Position numbers and translations under genes: made by a program
NCBI RefSeq assembly: GCF_028898845.1
Contig: NZ_CP118574.1
Span: 1,550,001 to 1,614,000 of the forward strand
Origin: Streptomyces sp. WZ-12
Lineage (GTDB): Bacteria; Actinomycetota; Actinomycetes; Streptomycetales; Streptomycetaceae
DNA length: 64,000 nucleotides
Direction of reading: 5' to 3'
In this document: positions 39,931-47,111 of the stretch, piece after piece
Layout: each line of letters starts with the position of its first letter
Numbering within the stretch: the stretch's first letter is position 1
The notes under the pieces: model-generated
The model's database searches: none
What the model was told of the DNA's origin: nothing
The model's input: only the letters and a program-made list of their open reading frames with translations

Positions 39931-41436
39931 TCAGGCCACGAATGCCGGCAGCGGCTCGGCCTCGATCGGGGCTCCGGTGGCCACCAGCTCGGCGGCCCGC
40001 GCCAGTCGCACGATCGCCTCGTCGGCGACGGCGCCGCTGACCGTGAACGGCAGCCGCACGAAGCCCTCGAAGGCGCCGTCGACGCCGAACCGCGGGCCGG
40101 ACGGCACCCGTACCCCCAACCGCTCCCCCGCCTCCGCGATCCGGGAGCCGGAGAGGCCGCCGGTGCGGACCCAGAGCGTGAGGCCGCCGCGCGGGACGCT
40201 GAACTCCCAGTCGGGCAGGTGGCGGTGGAGCGCTTCGACGATCGCGGCGCGGTTCACCCGGGCCTGCTCGCGGCGGATCGCGACGGCCTCCTCCCAGCCG
40301 CCGCTCTCCAACAGGGAGGCGATGGCGAGCTGTTCGAGGACGGGCGAGCCGAGGTCGGAGTAGGCGCGGGCGGCGACCAGGCTGCGGATGATGTCGGGCG
40401 CGGCCCGCACCCAGCCGATCCGCATGCCGGCCCAGAACGCCTTGCTGGCCGACCCGACGGTGATCACCGAGCTGCCGGCGGGGTCGAACGCGCAGACCGG
40501 GCGGGGCAGTTCGGTGTCCGGGTCGAGCACGATCTCGGTCATGGTCTCGTCGACGACGAGCAGGGTGCCGGCCGAGCGGGCGGCGTCCACCAGGCGGCGG
40601 CGCTGGTCCTCGGTGGCGAGGGAGCCGGTGGGGTTGTGGAAGTCGGCGACGACGTAGGCCATCCGCGGCGCGGCGTCGCGCATCACCTGGCGCCAGACCG
40701 GGATGTCCCAGCCGGTCAGTTGCTCGCCGAGGGCGACCGGGACGAGCCGGGCGCCGGCGTCCCGCATCAGTTGGAGGATGTTGGCGTACGAGGGCGAGTC
40801 GACGGCCACCCGCTCGCCGGGGCCCGTACACAGCCGGCAGATCGCGGCGACGGCACCCATCGCGCCGGTGGTGACCATGATCTGCTCGGGCATCGTTGGT
40901 ATACCGCGGGCGGTGTAGCGGTCGGCGAGGGCCTGGCGCAGGGCCGGCAGGCCGGCCGGGTAGTCGCCGTGGGTGTGCGCGTACAGCGGCAGGTCGGTCA
41001 TGGCGGCCTGGACGGAGCGGGTGAGCCAGGGCTCGGGGGCCGGCAGGGCGGCGCAGCCGAGGTCGATCATCGAGCCGGCGGCCTCCGGCGGGAGCGGCTC
41101 CAGACCGCGGGTGGGCAGCGGGTTGCCGGCCGGGACGGCGGTCCAGCTACCGGAGCCGCGCCGGGACTCCAGGAATCCCTCGGCGCGCAGCGCCTCGTAC
41201 GCGGCGGCGACGGTGGTGCGGCTGACGGCGACGGCCGCGGCCAGCTCGCGCTCGGCGGGCAGTCGGGCGGCGACCGGGACCCGGCCTTCGAGGACGAGCC
41301 GGCGGACGCCGTCGGCGAGGCTGCGGTAGGCGGGCAACTTCCGCCCGTTTGTGGTGAGTTCGGCAGCCCGCGGGTCCTGCGAGCGAAGCAGGCGGGCGAG
41401 CTGGGGCGCCCCCACCGCGGAGGTCCACTGGGCCAT
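39931..41436 (-). CDS. MocR-family regulator (GntR winged helix fused to aminotransferase fold)
   Basis: A 501-residue regulator. Residues 30-100 are the GntR winged helix (YRSLADGVRRLVLEGRVPVA, ARLPAERELAAAVAVSRTTV and AAAYEALRAEGFLESRRGSG). Residues about 120-490 are a fold-type-I aminotransferase domain binding PLP, with DFHNPTGSLAT, VVDETMTEIVLD and the Lys in GSASKAFWAGMRIGW. MocR proteins sense PLP or amino-acid-related ligands. It is divergent from a YczE-family membrane gene, a pairing known across actinobacteria in which MocR controls YczE. Inverted ATTGG-containing sites lie between them. Confidence 0.9.
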   Translation of the reverse strand: MAQWTSAVGAPQLARLLRSQDPRAAELTTNGRKLPAYRSLADGVRRLVLEGRVPVAARLPAERELAAAVAVSRTTVAAAYEALRAEGFLESRRGSGSWTAVPAGNPLPTRGLEPLPPEAAGSMIDLGCAALPAPEPWLTRSVQAAMTDLPLYAHTHGDYPAGLPALRQALADRYTARGIPTMPEQIMVTTGAMGAVAAICRLCTGPGERVAVDSPSYANILQLMRDAGARLVPVALGEQLTGWDIPVWRQVMRDAAPRMAYVVADFHNPTGSLATEDQRRRLVDAARSAGTLLVVDETMTEIVLDPDTELPRPVCAFDPAGSSVITVGSASKAFWAGMRIGWVRAAPDIIRSLVAARAYSDLGSPVLEQLAIASLLESGGWEEAVAIRREQARVNRAAIVEALHRHLPDWEFSVPRGGLTLWVRTGGLSGSRIAEAGERLGVRVPSGPRFGVDGAFEGFVRLPFTVSGAVADEAIVRLARAAELVATGAPIEAEPLPAFVA

Positions 41437-41537
41437 GAAGATCAGTCCACCTTCCCCGAATTGGCTCTACATCCGGAGCCCTGACATGCCACATCGTGAC
41501 ACGCGCCAGTCCAATCCTGCCAGGAGGGGGAAGAGTA
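41437..41537. promoter_or_regulatory. Divergent MocR-YczE control region
   Basis: About 100 bases. ATTGGCTCTAC occurs on the + strand near 41459 and GGATTGGACTGG on the minus strand near 41508-41519, so ATTGG-type half-sites are inverted around the centre. MocR regulators bind such paired sites. This is a likely operator, but the consensus was not verified. Confidence 0.4.
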
Positions 41538-42221
41538 GTGTCCGTCACCCAGAGGTCCGCCGTCGGGCGGTCGCACCTACCGCGCCGGCTCGTGCAGCTC
41601 TACGTGGGGCTGGTGGCATACGGGGTCAGCATGGGCCTGATGGTCCGGGCCGGCCTGGGGCTGGAGCCGTGGAGTGTCTTCAACCAGGGCATCGCGCGGC
41701 ACACGGGACTGACGATCGGCACCGTCACGATCGTCACCGGGGCACTGATCCTGCTGCTGTGGATCCCGCTGCGCCAGCGGCCGGGCCTGGGCACGGTCTC
41801 CAACGTGGTGATCCTCGGGCTCGTCATGGACGCGACGCTGGAACTCGTGCCCGTGGTACGGCCGCTGGCCGTCCGCATCCCGCTGCTGGTGACCGCGGTG
41901 CTCCTCAACGGCACCGCGACCGGCCTCTACCTCTCGGCCCGCTTCGGCGCCGGCCCGCGCGACGGGCTGATGACCGGGCTGCACCTGCGCACCGGCCGCC
42001 CGCTCCGGCTGGTGCGGACCTGCATCGAGCTGACGGTCCTGGTCGCGGGCTTCGCGCTCGGCGGCTCCGTGGGCGTCGGTACGGTGGTGTACGCGCTGGC
42101 GATCGGGCCGCTGGCGCAGTTCTTCCTCCGCCGCTTCGCGATCGAGGGGCTGGCCGAACAACCGTCGCTCGTGGTGGCCCGCTCCCCCGAGCCGTCACCG
42201 AGGCGCGCCATACTGCCTTGA
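41538..42221 (+). CDS. YczE-family integral membrane protein
   Basis: A 227-residue membrane protein with about five helices (LVQLYVGLVAYGVSMGLMVR, TIVTGALILLLWIPLR, TVSNVVILGLVMDATLELV and RIPLLVTAVLLNGTATGLYL). GLGLEPWSVFNQGIARHTGL and RFGAGPRDGLMTGLHLRTG are the YczE family signatures. Function is unknown; a role in transport linked to vitamin B6 or amino acids is assumed from its MocR partners. The GTG at 41538 follows AGGAGGGGGAAGAG. Its stop is directly followed by the GTG of the phosphodiesterase gene, so these two are probably translationally coupled. Confidence 0.9.
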   Translation: MSVTQRSAVGRSHLPRRLVQLYVGLVAYGVSMGLMVRAGLGLEPWSVFNQGIARHTGLTIGTVTIVTGALILLLWIPLRQRPGLGTVSNVVILGLVMDATLELVPVVRPLAVRIPLLVTAVLLNGTATGLYLSARFGAGPRDGLMTGLHLRTGRPLRLVRTCIELTVLVAGFALGGSVGVGTVVYALAIGPLAQFFLRRFAIEGLAEQPSLVVARSPEPSPRRAILP

Positions 42222-43025
42222 GTGACCCCTGCGACGCGTCTGCGCCACCCCTACCTCGACCACCCCCGCCCACTGCCCTTCGCCCACCGGGGCGGCACCG
42301 CGGACGGCCTGGAGAACACCGCCGTCGCCTTCCGCCGCGCCGTGGACCTCGGCTACCGCTATCTGGAGACCGACCTCCACGCCACGTCCGACGGCGCCCT
42401 GGTCGCCTTCCACGACACGACCCTGGACCGGGTCACCGACGCCCGCGGCACCCTCGCGGACCTCCCCTGGCGGGCGGTCCGCCGGGCCCGGGTCGCCGGC
42501 CGGGAGTCGTTGCCGCTGTTCGAGGAGTTGCTGGAGGAGTTCCCGGAGGCGCGGTGGAACGTCGACCTCAAGGCGGAGGGCGCGCTGGAACCGCTGTTGG
42601 CCCTGCTGCGCCGCACCGGCGCCTGGGACCGGGTGTGCGTCGGCTCGTTCTCCGAGGCCCGGGTGGCGCGGGCGCAGCGACTGGCCGGCGGCCGGATGGC
42701 CAGCTCGCTGGGCACCCGCGGGGTGGCCGGGCTGCGCCTGCGCTCCTACGGGCGCGGGGCGCTGCCGCTGGACCGGCTGCTGGGCGCGGCGGTGCGGCGC
42801 AGCGCGGTCTGTGTCCAGGTCCCCGAGCGGCAGTCCGGCCTCCCTGTCGTCGACCCGCTCTTCCTCCGCGCCGCGCACGCGCTGGGCATGCAGGTCCACG
42901 TCTGGACGATCAACGACGCCGACCGGATGCGCGCACTACTGGAGCTGGGCGTGGACGGCATCATGACCGACGACCTCGAAACGCTGCGAACGGTGCTGAT
43001 GGAGCGGGGGTGTTGGCATCAGTGA
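42222..43025 (+). CDS. Glycerophosphodiester phosphodiesterase
   Basis: A 267-residue GDPD-family TIM-barrel enzyme, without signal peptide, so probably cytoplasmic. FAHRGGTADGLENTAVAF holds the catalytic HRG and EN, RYLETDLHATSDGALVAFHD the Glu-x-Asp and the His of VAFHDTTLDRVTD, and WNVDLKAEG and VHVWTINDADRMRALLELGV, DGIMTDD complete the family pattern. It hydrolyses glycerophosphodiesters to glycerol 3-phosphate and an alcohol. It starts with GTG right after the YczE stop codon with no gap, suggesting one operon. Confidence 0.92.
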   Translation: MTPATRLRHPYLDHPRPLPFAHRGGTADGLENTAVAFRRAVDLGYRYLETDLHATSDGALVAFHDTTLDRVTDARGTLADLPWRAVRRARVAGRESLPLFEELLEEFPEARWNVDLKAEGALEPLLALLRRTGAWDRVCVGSFSEARVARAQRLAGGRMASSLGTRGVAGLRLRSYGRGALPLDRLLGAAVRRSAVCVQVPERQSGLPVVDPLFLRAAHALGMQVHVWTINDADRMRALLELGVDGIMTDDLETLRTVLMERGCWHQ

Positions 43026-43240
43026 CGGCGGGGTCGCCCAACCCACTGCGGCACGGCACGGCGGGCACGTCCAGTTCCTCGCCGCCGCCGGCGACGTGCT
43101 CGACGCGGTCCGCCCAACCCACCACCGAGCGCCGGCGGCCGCGTTGGTCCGCCATCGCGACGGTGATGACGTCGATCATCACAACCCTGCCGAGCAATTG
43201 CCAAGCAGTACGGGAAAGTTGAGAGCCCCCACCGGGACCC

Positions 43241-44347
43241 TCACCGGCCGACCGGCCGGCCGTCGCGCCGCGTGATGGCCAGGATCGCCATGTCGTCGTC
43301 GCGCGGGCCACCGGTCCACTGCTCGACGTCACAGACGAGCGCCTCGATCACCTCGTCCGGCTGCCGGAACGGGCCCCGGCCGCTCAGCCCGCGCGCCGGG
43401 TCGTAGAAGGCCCCGGTGCGGTCCCTGGCCTCCGTCACGCCGTCGGTCACCAACAGGAGAGTGCCGCCGGGCGGCAGGAGCCAGGTCTCGGCCTCGGCCT
43501 GCGGCACGCCGAGGCCGCTCATGCCCAGGGGCAGCCCCGGTTCGGCCGGCTCCAGTACGGACACGGCCGTGCCATCGAGGAGATACGGGGCGGGGTGGCC
43601 GCAGTTCAGCAGCCGCACCCGGTCCCGGCCCGGCGGGATCTCGCCGAGCAGCGCCGTGACGAAGCCCTCCATCCGGACCTCCTCCTCGCGCAGCGCGCCC
43701 TCCTTGAGCAACGCGCGCTCCAGCCGCCCGGCCAACGCCGCGAGGTCGGGCGCCTGGTCCACCTCCACCCGGAACGCGCCCAGCAGCGCGGCGACCGCCC
43801 CGATCGCGCCCATCCCCTTGCCCCGCACGTCCGCGATCAGCAGCCGGGTGCCGTACGGGGTGTCCTGCACCGCGTAGGCGTCGCCGCCGATCAACGCCTC
43901 GATCTGGGCGGCCTTGTAGACCGCGGCGACGGCCAACGGGCCGACCCGCGTCGGCGGCGGGGGCAGCACGGCCCGTTGGGCGGCCTCGGCGACGGAACGC
44001 ACCGTCGCCAGGCGACGTCCGTGGCGGGCGACGACCCGGTTGACCCCGATGGCGATGAGCGCGGTGAACGCCAGGTTGGCCAGCTCGATCGCCGACGCGA
44101 CGACGTTGCGGAGATGGCCGCCCACGAACAACAGCCCCGCCTCGACGAGGAGGATGGCCGCCCCGGCGGCGATCGTGTACCGCAGCGAGAGCAGGGCTCC
44201 GGCCACGGTCACGGCCGCGACCAGCAGGTAGTCGCCCCAGTATTCGCGGGGTGAGAAGAGGTTCCAGAGGGCTCCGACGACGATCATCGCGGCCGGCATG
44301 AACGGGACGTACCGGGGCCAGCGCGTGACGGAAGGACCCATCCGCAT
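43241..44347 (-). CDS. Second membrane-anchored SpoIIE-type PP2C phosphatase
   Basis: A 368-residue phosphatase with about five N-terminal membrane helices (FMPAAMIVVGALWNLF, GDYLLVAAVTVAGALLSL, TIAAGAAILLVEAGLLFV and LANLAFTALIAIGVNRVV) and a compact cytoplasmic PP2C domain: IGGDAYAVQ, LLIADVRGKGMGA, VRLLNCGHPAPYLL, LLLVTDGVTEARD and GPRDDDMAILAI carry the metal-binding aspartates. It has the same plan as the protein at 11077, but no Gly-rich insert. Such enzymes act on anti-anti-sigma factors. It has no adjacent partner-switching genes. Start is the first ATG (MRMGPSV); MGPSV two codons later is possible. Confidence 0.87.
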   Translation of the reverse strand: MRMGPSVTRWPRYVPFMPAAMIVVGALWNLFSPREYWGDYLLVAAVTVAGALLSLRYTIAAGAAILLVEAGLLFVGGHLRNVVASAIELANLAFTALIAIGVNRVVARHGRRLATVRSVAEAAQRAVLPPPPTRVGPLAVAAVYKAAQIEALIGGDAYAVQDTPYGTRLLIADVRGKGMGAIGAVAALLGAFRVEVDQAPDLAALAGRLERALLKEGALREEEVRMEGFVTALLGEIPPGRDRVRLLNCGHPAPYLLDGTAVSVLEPAEPGLPLGMSGLGVPQAEAETWLLPPGGTLLLVTDGVTEARDRTGAFYDPARGLSGRGPFRQPDEVIEALVCDVEQWTGGPRDDDMAILAITRRDGRPVGR

Positions 44348-44521
44348 CCCCGATCCCGAATCCAGACGCCTGCCAGCTCATTCCCGAGTGGCGATCGTAT
44401 GGGGCGAGACCGGGACACAGGGCGCGCATCGCCGGGGGAAGATCGCAGCGCGCCTCGTGAGCCCACGCGCGGCAACCGCCCGCCCCTGAAAGGACTTCAG
44501 CGACAACGACCGCGACGCGAG
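44348..44521. other. Upstream region of the second SpoIIE phosphatase gene
   Basis: Part of an 883-base gene-free stretch (44348-45230). No promoter could be fixed by eye. Short frames here on both strands look like shadows. Confidence 0.3.
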
Positions 44522-44551
44522 AAGGCCCCTCCCTGCAACGGAAGGGGCCTT
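44522..44551 (-). terminator. Terminator-like hairpin
   Basis: AAGGCCCCT pairs with AGGGGCCTT, a perfect 9-bp stem with a 12-base loop. On the minus strand it follows a tRNA-like sequence (44556-44634) within 4 bases, so it could end a small RNA transcribed leftward. Confidence 0.6.
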
Positions 44552-44555
44552 GCGT

Positions 44556-44634
44556 GGAGCGCCCGGCAGGCCTTGCACCTGCATCTCCCACCGGTTGGTG
44601 GACGTCTTGCCTTGGACCACAGACGCATCGCTCC
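44556..44634 (-). ncRNA. Possible degenerate tRNA-like or small structured RNA
   Basis: Read on the minus strand, this 79-base stretch begins GGAGCG and ends CGCTCC, which pair. Near its 3' end GCAGG-TGCAAGG-CCTGC forms a 5-bp stem with a 7-base loop, like a tRNA T-arm, and a CCACC/GGTGG hairpin lies in the anticodon-arm position. A D-arm-like CGTC/GACG pair encloses GTGG and AAGG. The acceptor and anticodon loop do not fit a functional tRNA. A strong terminator follows. It could be a tRNA pseudogene or another structured RNA. Confidence 0.3.
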
Positions 44635-45143
44635 CGCCCGCTGGCCGGAGCTGCGCCATGATCGTAACGGATGGGAGGAGGGGCCGATGACCAGGGCGGC
44701 GTCGACCTTCGCTTCCGGTCTCGGTTCCGACTTCGTTTCCGAGGAAGGGGGGAACTGGGGCCGGATCAGACCACGTTGGCCCCGCGGCGAGGGGCTCTCG
44801 TCGGGCGAGGGCGGGGCACTGCCTGGCTCTTGTTCCGCCATCCGCTCCCGCGCGGCGAGGAAGCGGAGTATTTTTCCGCGTGCAACGCGTCTGAGATGCC
44901 CCGCCGGCGAAGGCCCAGGCGCAACGGACGTGACGGACGGGAATCCGATACCTGACCGGATTTAGCCCTTGAGGGCGTGGGGCGGTAGTGTACGCCTTTG
45001 GCTCACCAGGCGGACCGTTACTGCGCGCTCAACTCCATGAGGCGCTGGGTGACATCTGCTGCCAGATGTGACAAACCGGGCGTTGGTGGGTACAACAAGG
45101 GGCGGCACGACGGGCGACGCAGGCGACGTATGTCCCGATGACG
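44635..45143. other. Long gap upstream of rbpA
   Basis: No gene is supported, although an ORF on the minus strand (44497-44841) is open. GGCGGTAGTGTACGCC near 44981 contains a TAGTGT box that could be a second, distal promoter for rbpA. A repeated GACGCAGGCGACGTATGTC motif lies near 45115. Confidence 0.3.
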
Positions 45144-45169
45144 GGAATCTTCACCGCCGACCGGACGTT
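45144..45169 (+). promoter_or_regulatory. SigR-type promoter of rbpA
   Basis: GGAAT at 45144-45148 and GTT at 45167-45169 are separated by 18 bases, exactly the thiol-stress sigma factor SigR consensus GGAAT-N18-GTT. It lies about 60 bases upstream of the rbpA ATG. In S. coelicolor rbpA is a known SigR target, so oxidative (disulfide) stress induction is expected here. Confidence 0.85.
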
Positions 45170-45230
45170 GACCGGATGACGACGACAGCGACACCTGTCC
45201 TGTGGGCGACAAGCCCGGGAGGCACGATTC

Positions 45231-45608
45231 ATGAGTGAGCGAGCTCTCCGCGGCACGCGCCTCGTGGTGACCAGCTACGAGACCGACCGCGGCATCGACC
45301 TGGCCCCGCGCCAGGCGGTGGAGTACGCATGCCAGAACGGACATCGTTTCGAGATGCCGTTCTCGGTTGAGGCCGAGATTCCGCCGGAGTGGGAGTGCAA
45401 GGTTTGCGGTGCACCCTCTCTTCTGGTGGATGGGGATGGCCCTGAGGAGAAGAAGGGCAAGCCCGCGCGTACGCACTGGGACATGCTCATGGAGCGGCGG
45501 ACCCGCGAGGAGTTGGAGGAGGTGCTGGCCGAGCGGCTGGCAGTCCTGCGCTCCGGCACCATGAACATCGCCGTGCATCCGCGCGACACCAACCGCAAGT
45601 CCGCCTGA
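45231..45608 (+). CDS. rbpA: RNA polymerase-binding protein RbpA
   Basis: A 125-residue actinobacterial RbpA. Zinc-type cysteines Cys34, Cys56 and Cys59 (YACQNGHRF, WECKVCG) sit at the positions known in the S. coelicolor protein. The C-terminal sigma-interaction domain is THWDMLMERRTREELEEVLA followed by ERLAVLRSG. RbpA binds RNA polymerase and principal sigma factor HrdB, stabilises the open complex and affects rifampicin response. GGGAGG precedes the ATG. It is controlled by the SigR-type promoter at 45144, and ends before two consecutive hairpins. Confidence 0.97.
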   Translation: MSERALRGTRLVVTSYETDRGIDLAPRQAVEYACQNGHRFEMPFSVEAEIPPEWECKVCGAPSLLVDGDGPEEKKGKPARTHWDMLMERRTREELEEVLAERLAVLRSGTMNIAVHPRDTNRKSA

Positions 45609-45632
45609 GAGCGGACCGAGCCTAACGGCACG

Positions 45633-45681
45633 CGGCAGGGGCCGGTGCCACCGCAACCGACGGTGGCACCGGCCCCTGCCG
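45633..45681. terminator. Strong terminator after rbpA
   Basis: Perfect 21-bp stem (CGGCAGGGGCCGGTGCCACC and on) with a 7-base loop CAACCGA, 25 bases after the rbpA stop codon. Confidence 0.92.
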
Positions 45682-45712
45682 TGCGTGCGCATGCCTTGGC
45701 AGGCATCAAAAC

Positions 45713-45746
45713 CCGTAGGGGGCACCGCTTCCGGTGCCCCCTACGG
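45713..45746. terminator. Terminator of fxsA on the other strand
   Basis: Perfect 15-bp stem (CCGTAGGGGGCACCG and complement) with loop CTTC, 6 bases beyond the fxsA stop codon on the minus strand. With the hairpin at 45633 it separates two convergent genes. Confidence 0.9.
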
Positions 45747-45751
45747 CCGTT

Positions 45752-46321
45752 TCAGCGGGTGAGCGGCGGATCCTGGCGGGGTGTGGGCGGCGGGTCGTCG
45801 GGGTGGATCACCTGGCCCTGGACGACCTTGCCGTCCGGGCGGTGCATCCGGGCCTGTTGGTAGGCATCGCCGAAGGACCCGGGGGTGAAGCCGGGGCGGC
45901 GGGCCAGCAGCTTGTCGGCGCGGCGCAGGATCAGGCGGCCGGTCGGCGGGAAGAGGCAGAGCAGCCCCAGCACGTCCGAGAGCAGGCCGGGAAGGATCAG
46001 CAGCAGCCCGCCGACCATCGGGAGGGTGTTGCCGGTGCCTGCGGGGCCGGTCTCCCGCGGGGCGTCGGGGGCGCCGGTGGTCTGGAGGGCGTCGGTGAGG
46101 TTCCGCCAGGCTCGGCGGCCGGCGCGTTTGATCACCGCGCCGCCGACGAGCACCCCGGCGACCAGCAGCAGGAACACCGTCAGGCCGTTGGTGGCGCCGG
46201 CGACCACCGTCAGCAGCCAGATCTCCAACACCATCCAGGCGGCGATGCCCAACGGGACGAACCGGCGGGCGCGCGAGCGGGGCGGGCGGGGATTCGGCGA
46301 TGGCGTGGCTCCGAACGTCAT
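45752..46321 (-). CDS. fxsA: FxsA-family membrane protein
   Basis: A 189-residue integral membrane protein with four helices (FVPLGIAAWMVLEIWLLTVV, NGLTVFLLLVAGVLVGGAVI, and GNTLPMVGGLLLILPGLLSD, VLGLLCLFPPTGRLIL). The GLLLILPGLLSDVLGLLCLF stretch is the FxsA signature. In E. coli overproduction of FxsA relieves T7 exclusion by F; cellular role in actinomycetes is unknown. The C-terminal 40 residues are Pro/Asp-rich. It lies between rbpA and ppm1, as in S. coelicolor. CACACT ends 6 bases before the ATG, so its mRNA is probably leaderless. Confidence 0.88.
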   Translation of the reverse strand: MTFGATPSPNPRPPRSRARRFVPLGIAAWMVLEIWLLTVVAGATNGLTVFLLLVAGVLVGGAVIKRAGRRAWRNLTDALQTTGAPDAPRETGPAGTGNTLPMVGGLLLILPGLLSDVLGLLCLFPPTGRLILRRADKLLARRPGFTPGSFGDAYQQARMHRPDGKVVQGQVIHPDDPPPTPRQDPPLTR

Positions 46322-46327
46322 GCCACC

Positions 46328-46333
46328 AGTGTG
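46328..46333 (-). promoter_or_regulatory. Candidate -10 box of a leaderless promoter (CACACT)
   Basis: CACACT on the minus strand ends 6 bases before the fxsA ATG at 46321. Confidence 0.4.
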
Positions 46334-46355
46334 CCTGGCCCGGCCGGCGAGGGGC

Positions 46356-47111
46356 TCAGCGGCCGCGGATCTTGCTCACCTTGGAGCCCACGCCCCAGGA
46401 GGTGATCCGCCAGAGCGCCTCCACGACGATGTCGCGGCTCATCTTGCTGTCGCCCAGCTCCCGTTCGACGAAGGTGATGGGCACCTCGACGACGTGGTAG
46501 CCGGCCTGGACGGCCCGGCGGGCCAGGTCGACCTGGAAGCAGTAGCCCTGGGACGCGACCTCGTCCAGGCCCAGGCCCTGGAGCGTCTCGGCCCGGAAGG
46601 CGCGGAAGCCGCCGGTGACGTCGCGGATCGGGACGTCCAGCATCAGCCGGGAGTAGGTGCTGCCGCCGCGGGAGAGGAACTCGCGGTGCTTGGGCCAGTT
46701 CACCACCCGGCCGCCGGGGACCCAGCGCGAGCCGAGTACCAGGTCGGCGCCCTTGAGGGCGGTGAGGAGCCGGGGCAGTTCTTCGGGCTGGTGGGAGCCG
46801 TCGGCGTCCATCTCGACCAGTACGCCGTGGCCGTTCTCGATGCCCCAGCGGAAGCCCGCGAGGTAGGCGGCGCCGAGGCCCTCCTTGCCCCTGCGGTGCA
46901 GGACGTGGACCTTGTCGTCCTCGGCGGCCAACTCGTCGGCCAGCTTGCCGGTGCCGTCGGGGCTGTTGTCGTCCGCGATCAGGACGTGCGCCTCGGGGAC
47001 GGAGGACCGCACCCGCGAGACGATCGGCTTGATGTTCTCCGCCTCGTTGTACGTCGGAATGATCACCAACGTGCTGCCGAGCGGACCGTACTGCCGCTGA
47101 CCGTCTGTCAC
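46356..47111 (-). CDS. ppm1: Polyprenol-phosphate mannosyltransferase (Ppm1, GT2)
   Basis: A 251-residue GT-A glycosyltransferase. IIPTYNEAENIKPIVSRV, DDNSPDGTGKLADELAAE, LVEMDADGSHQPEELPRLL (DxD-type metal site), VLGSRWVPGGRVVNWPKHRE and DVTGGFRAFRAETLQGL match dolichol/polyprenol-phosphate mannose synthases. It moves mannose from GDP-mannose to polyprenol phosphate at the cytoplasmic membrane, feeding protein O-mannosylation. It has no C-terminal membrane domain, so it acts with the separate Lnt protein: its GTG start at 47111 overlaps the lnt stop by 4 bases. In mycobacteria the two activities are fused in one Ppm1 polypeptide. Confidence 0.93.
   Translation of the reverse strand: MTDGQRQYGPLGSTLVIIPTYNEAENIKPIVSRVRSSVPEAHVLIADDNSPDGTGKLADELAAEDDKVHVLHRRGKEGLGAAYLAGFRWGIENGHGVLVEMDADGSHQPEELPRLLTALKGADLVLGSRWVPGGRVVNWPKHREFLSRGGSTYSRLMLDVPIRDVTGGFRAFRAETLQGLGLDEVASQGYCFQVDLARRAVQAGYHVVEVPITFVERELGDSKMSRDIVVEALWRITSWGVGSKVSKIRGR

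Noticed and set aside
44556..44634. Functional tRNA
   Set aside because: The acceptor stem is imperfect and there is no standard anticodon loop. Kept only as a tRNA-like candidate.
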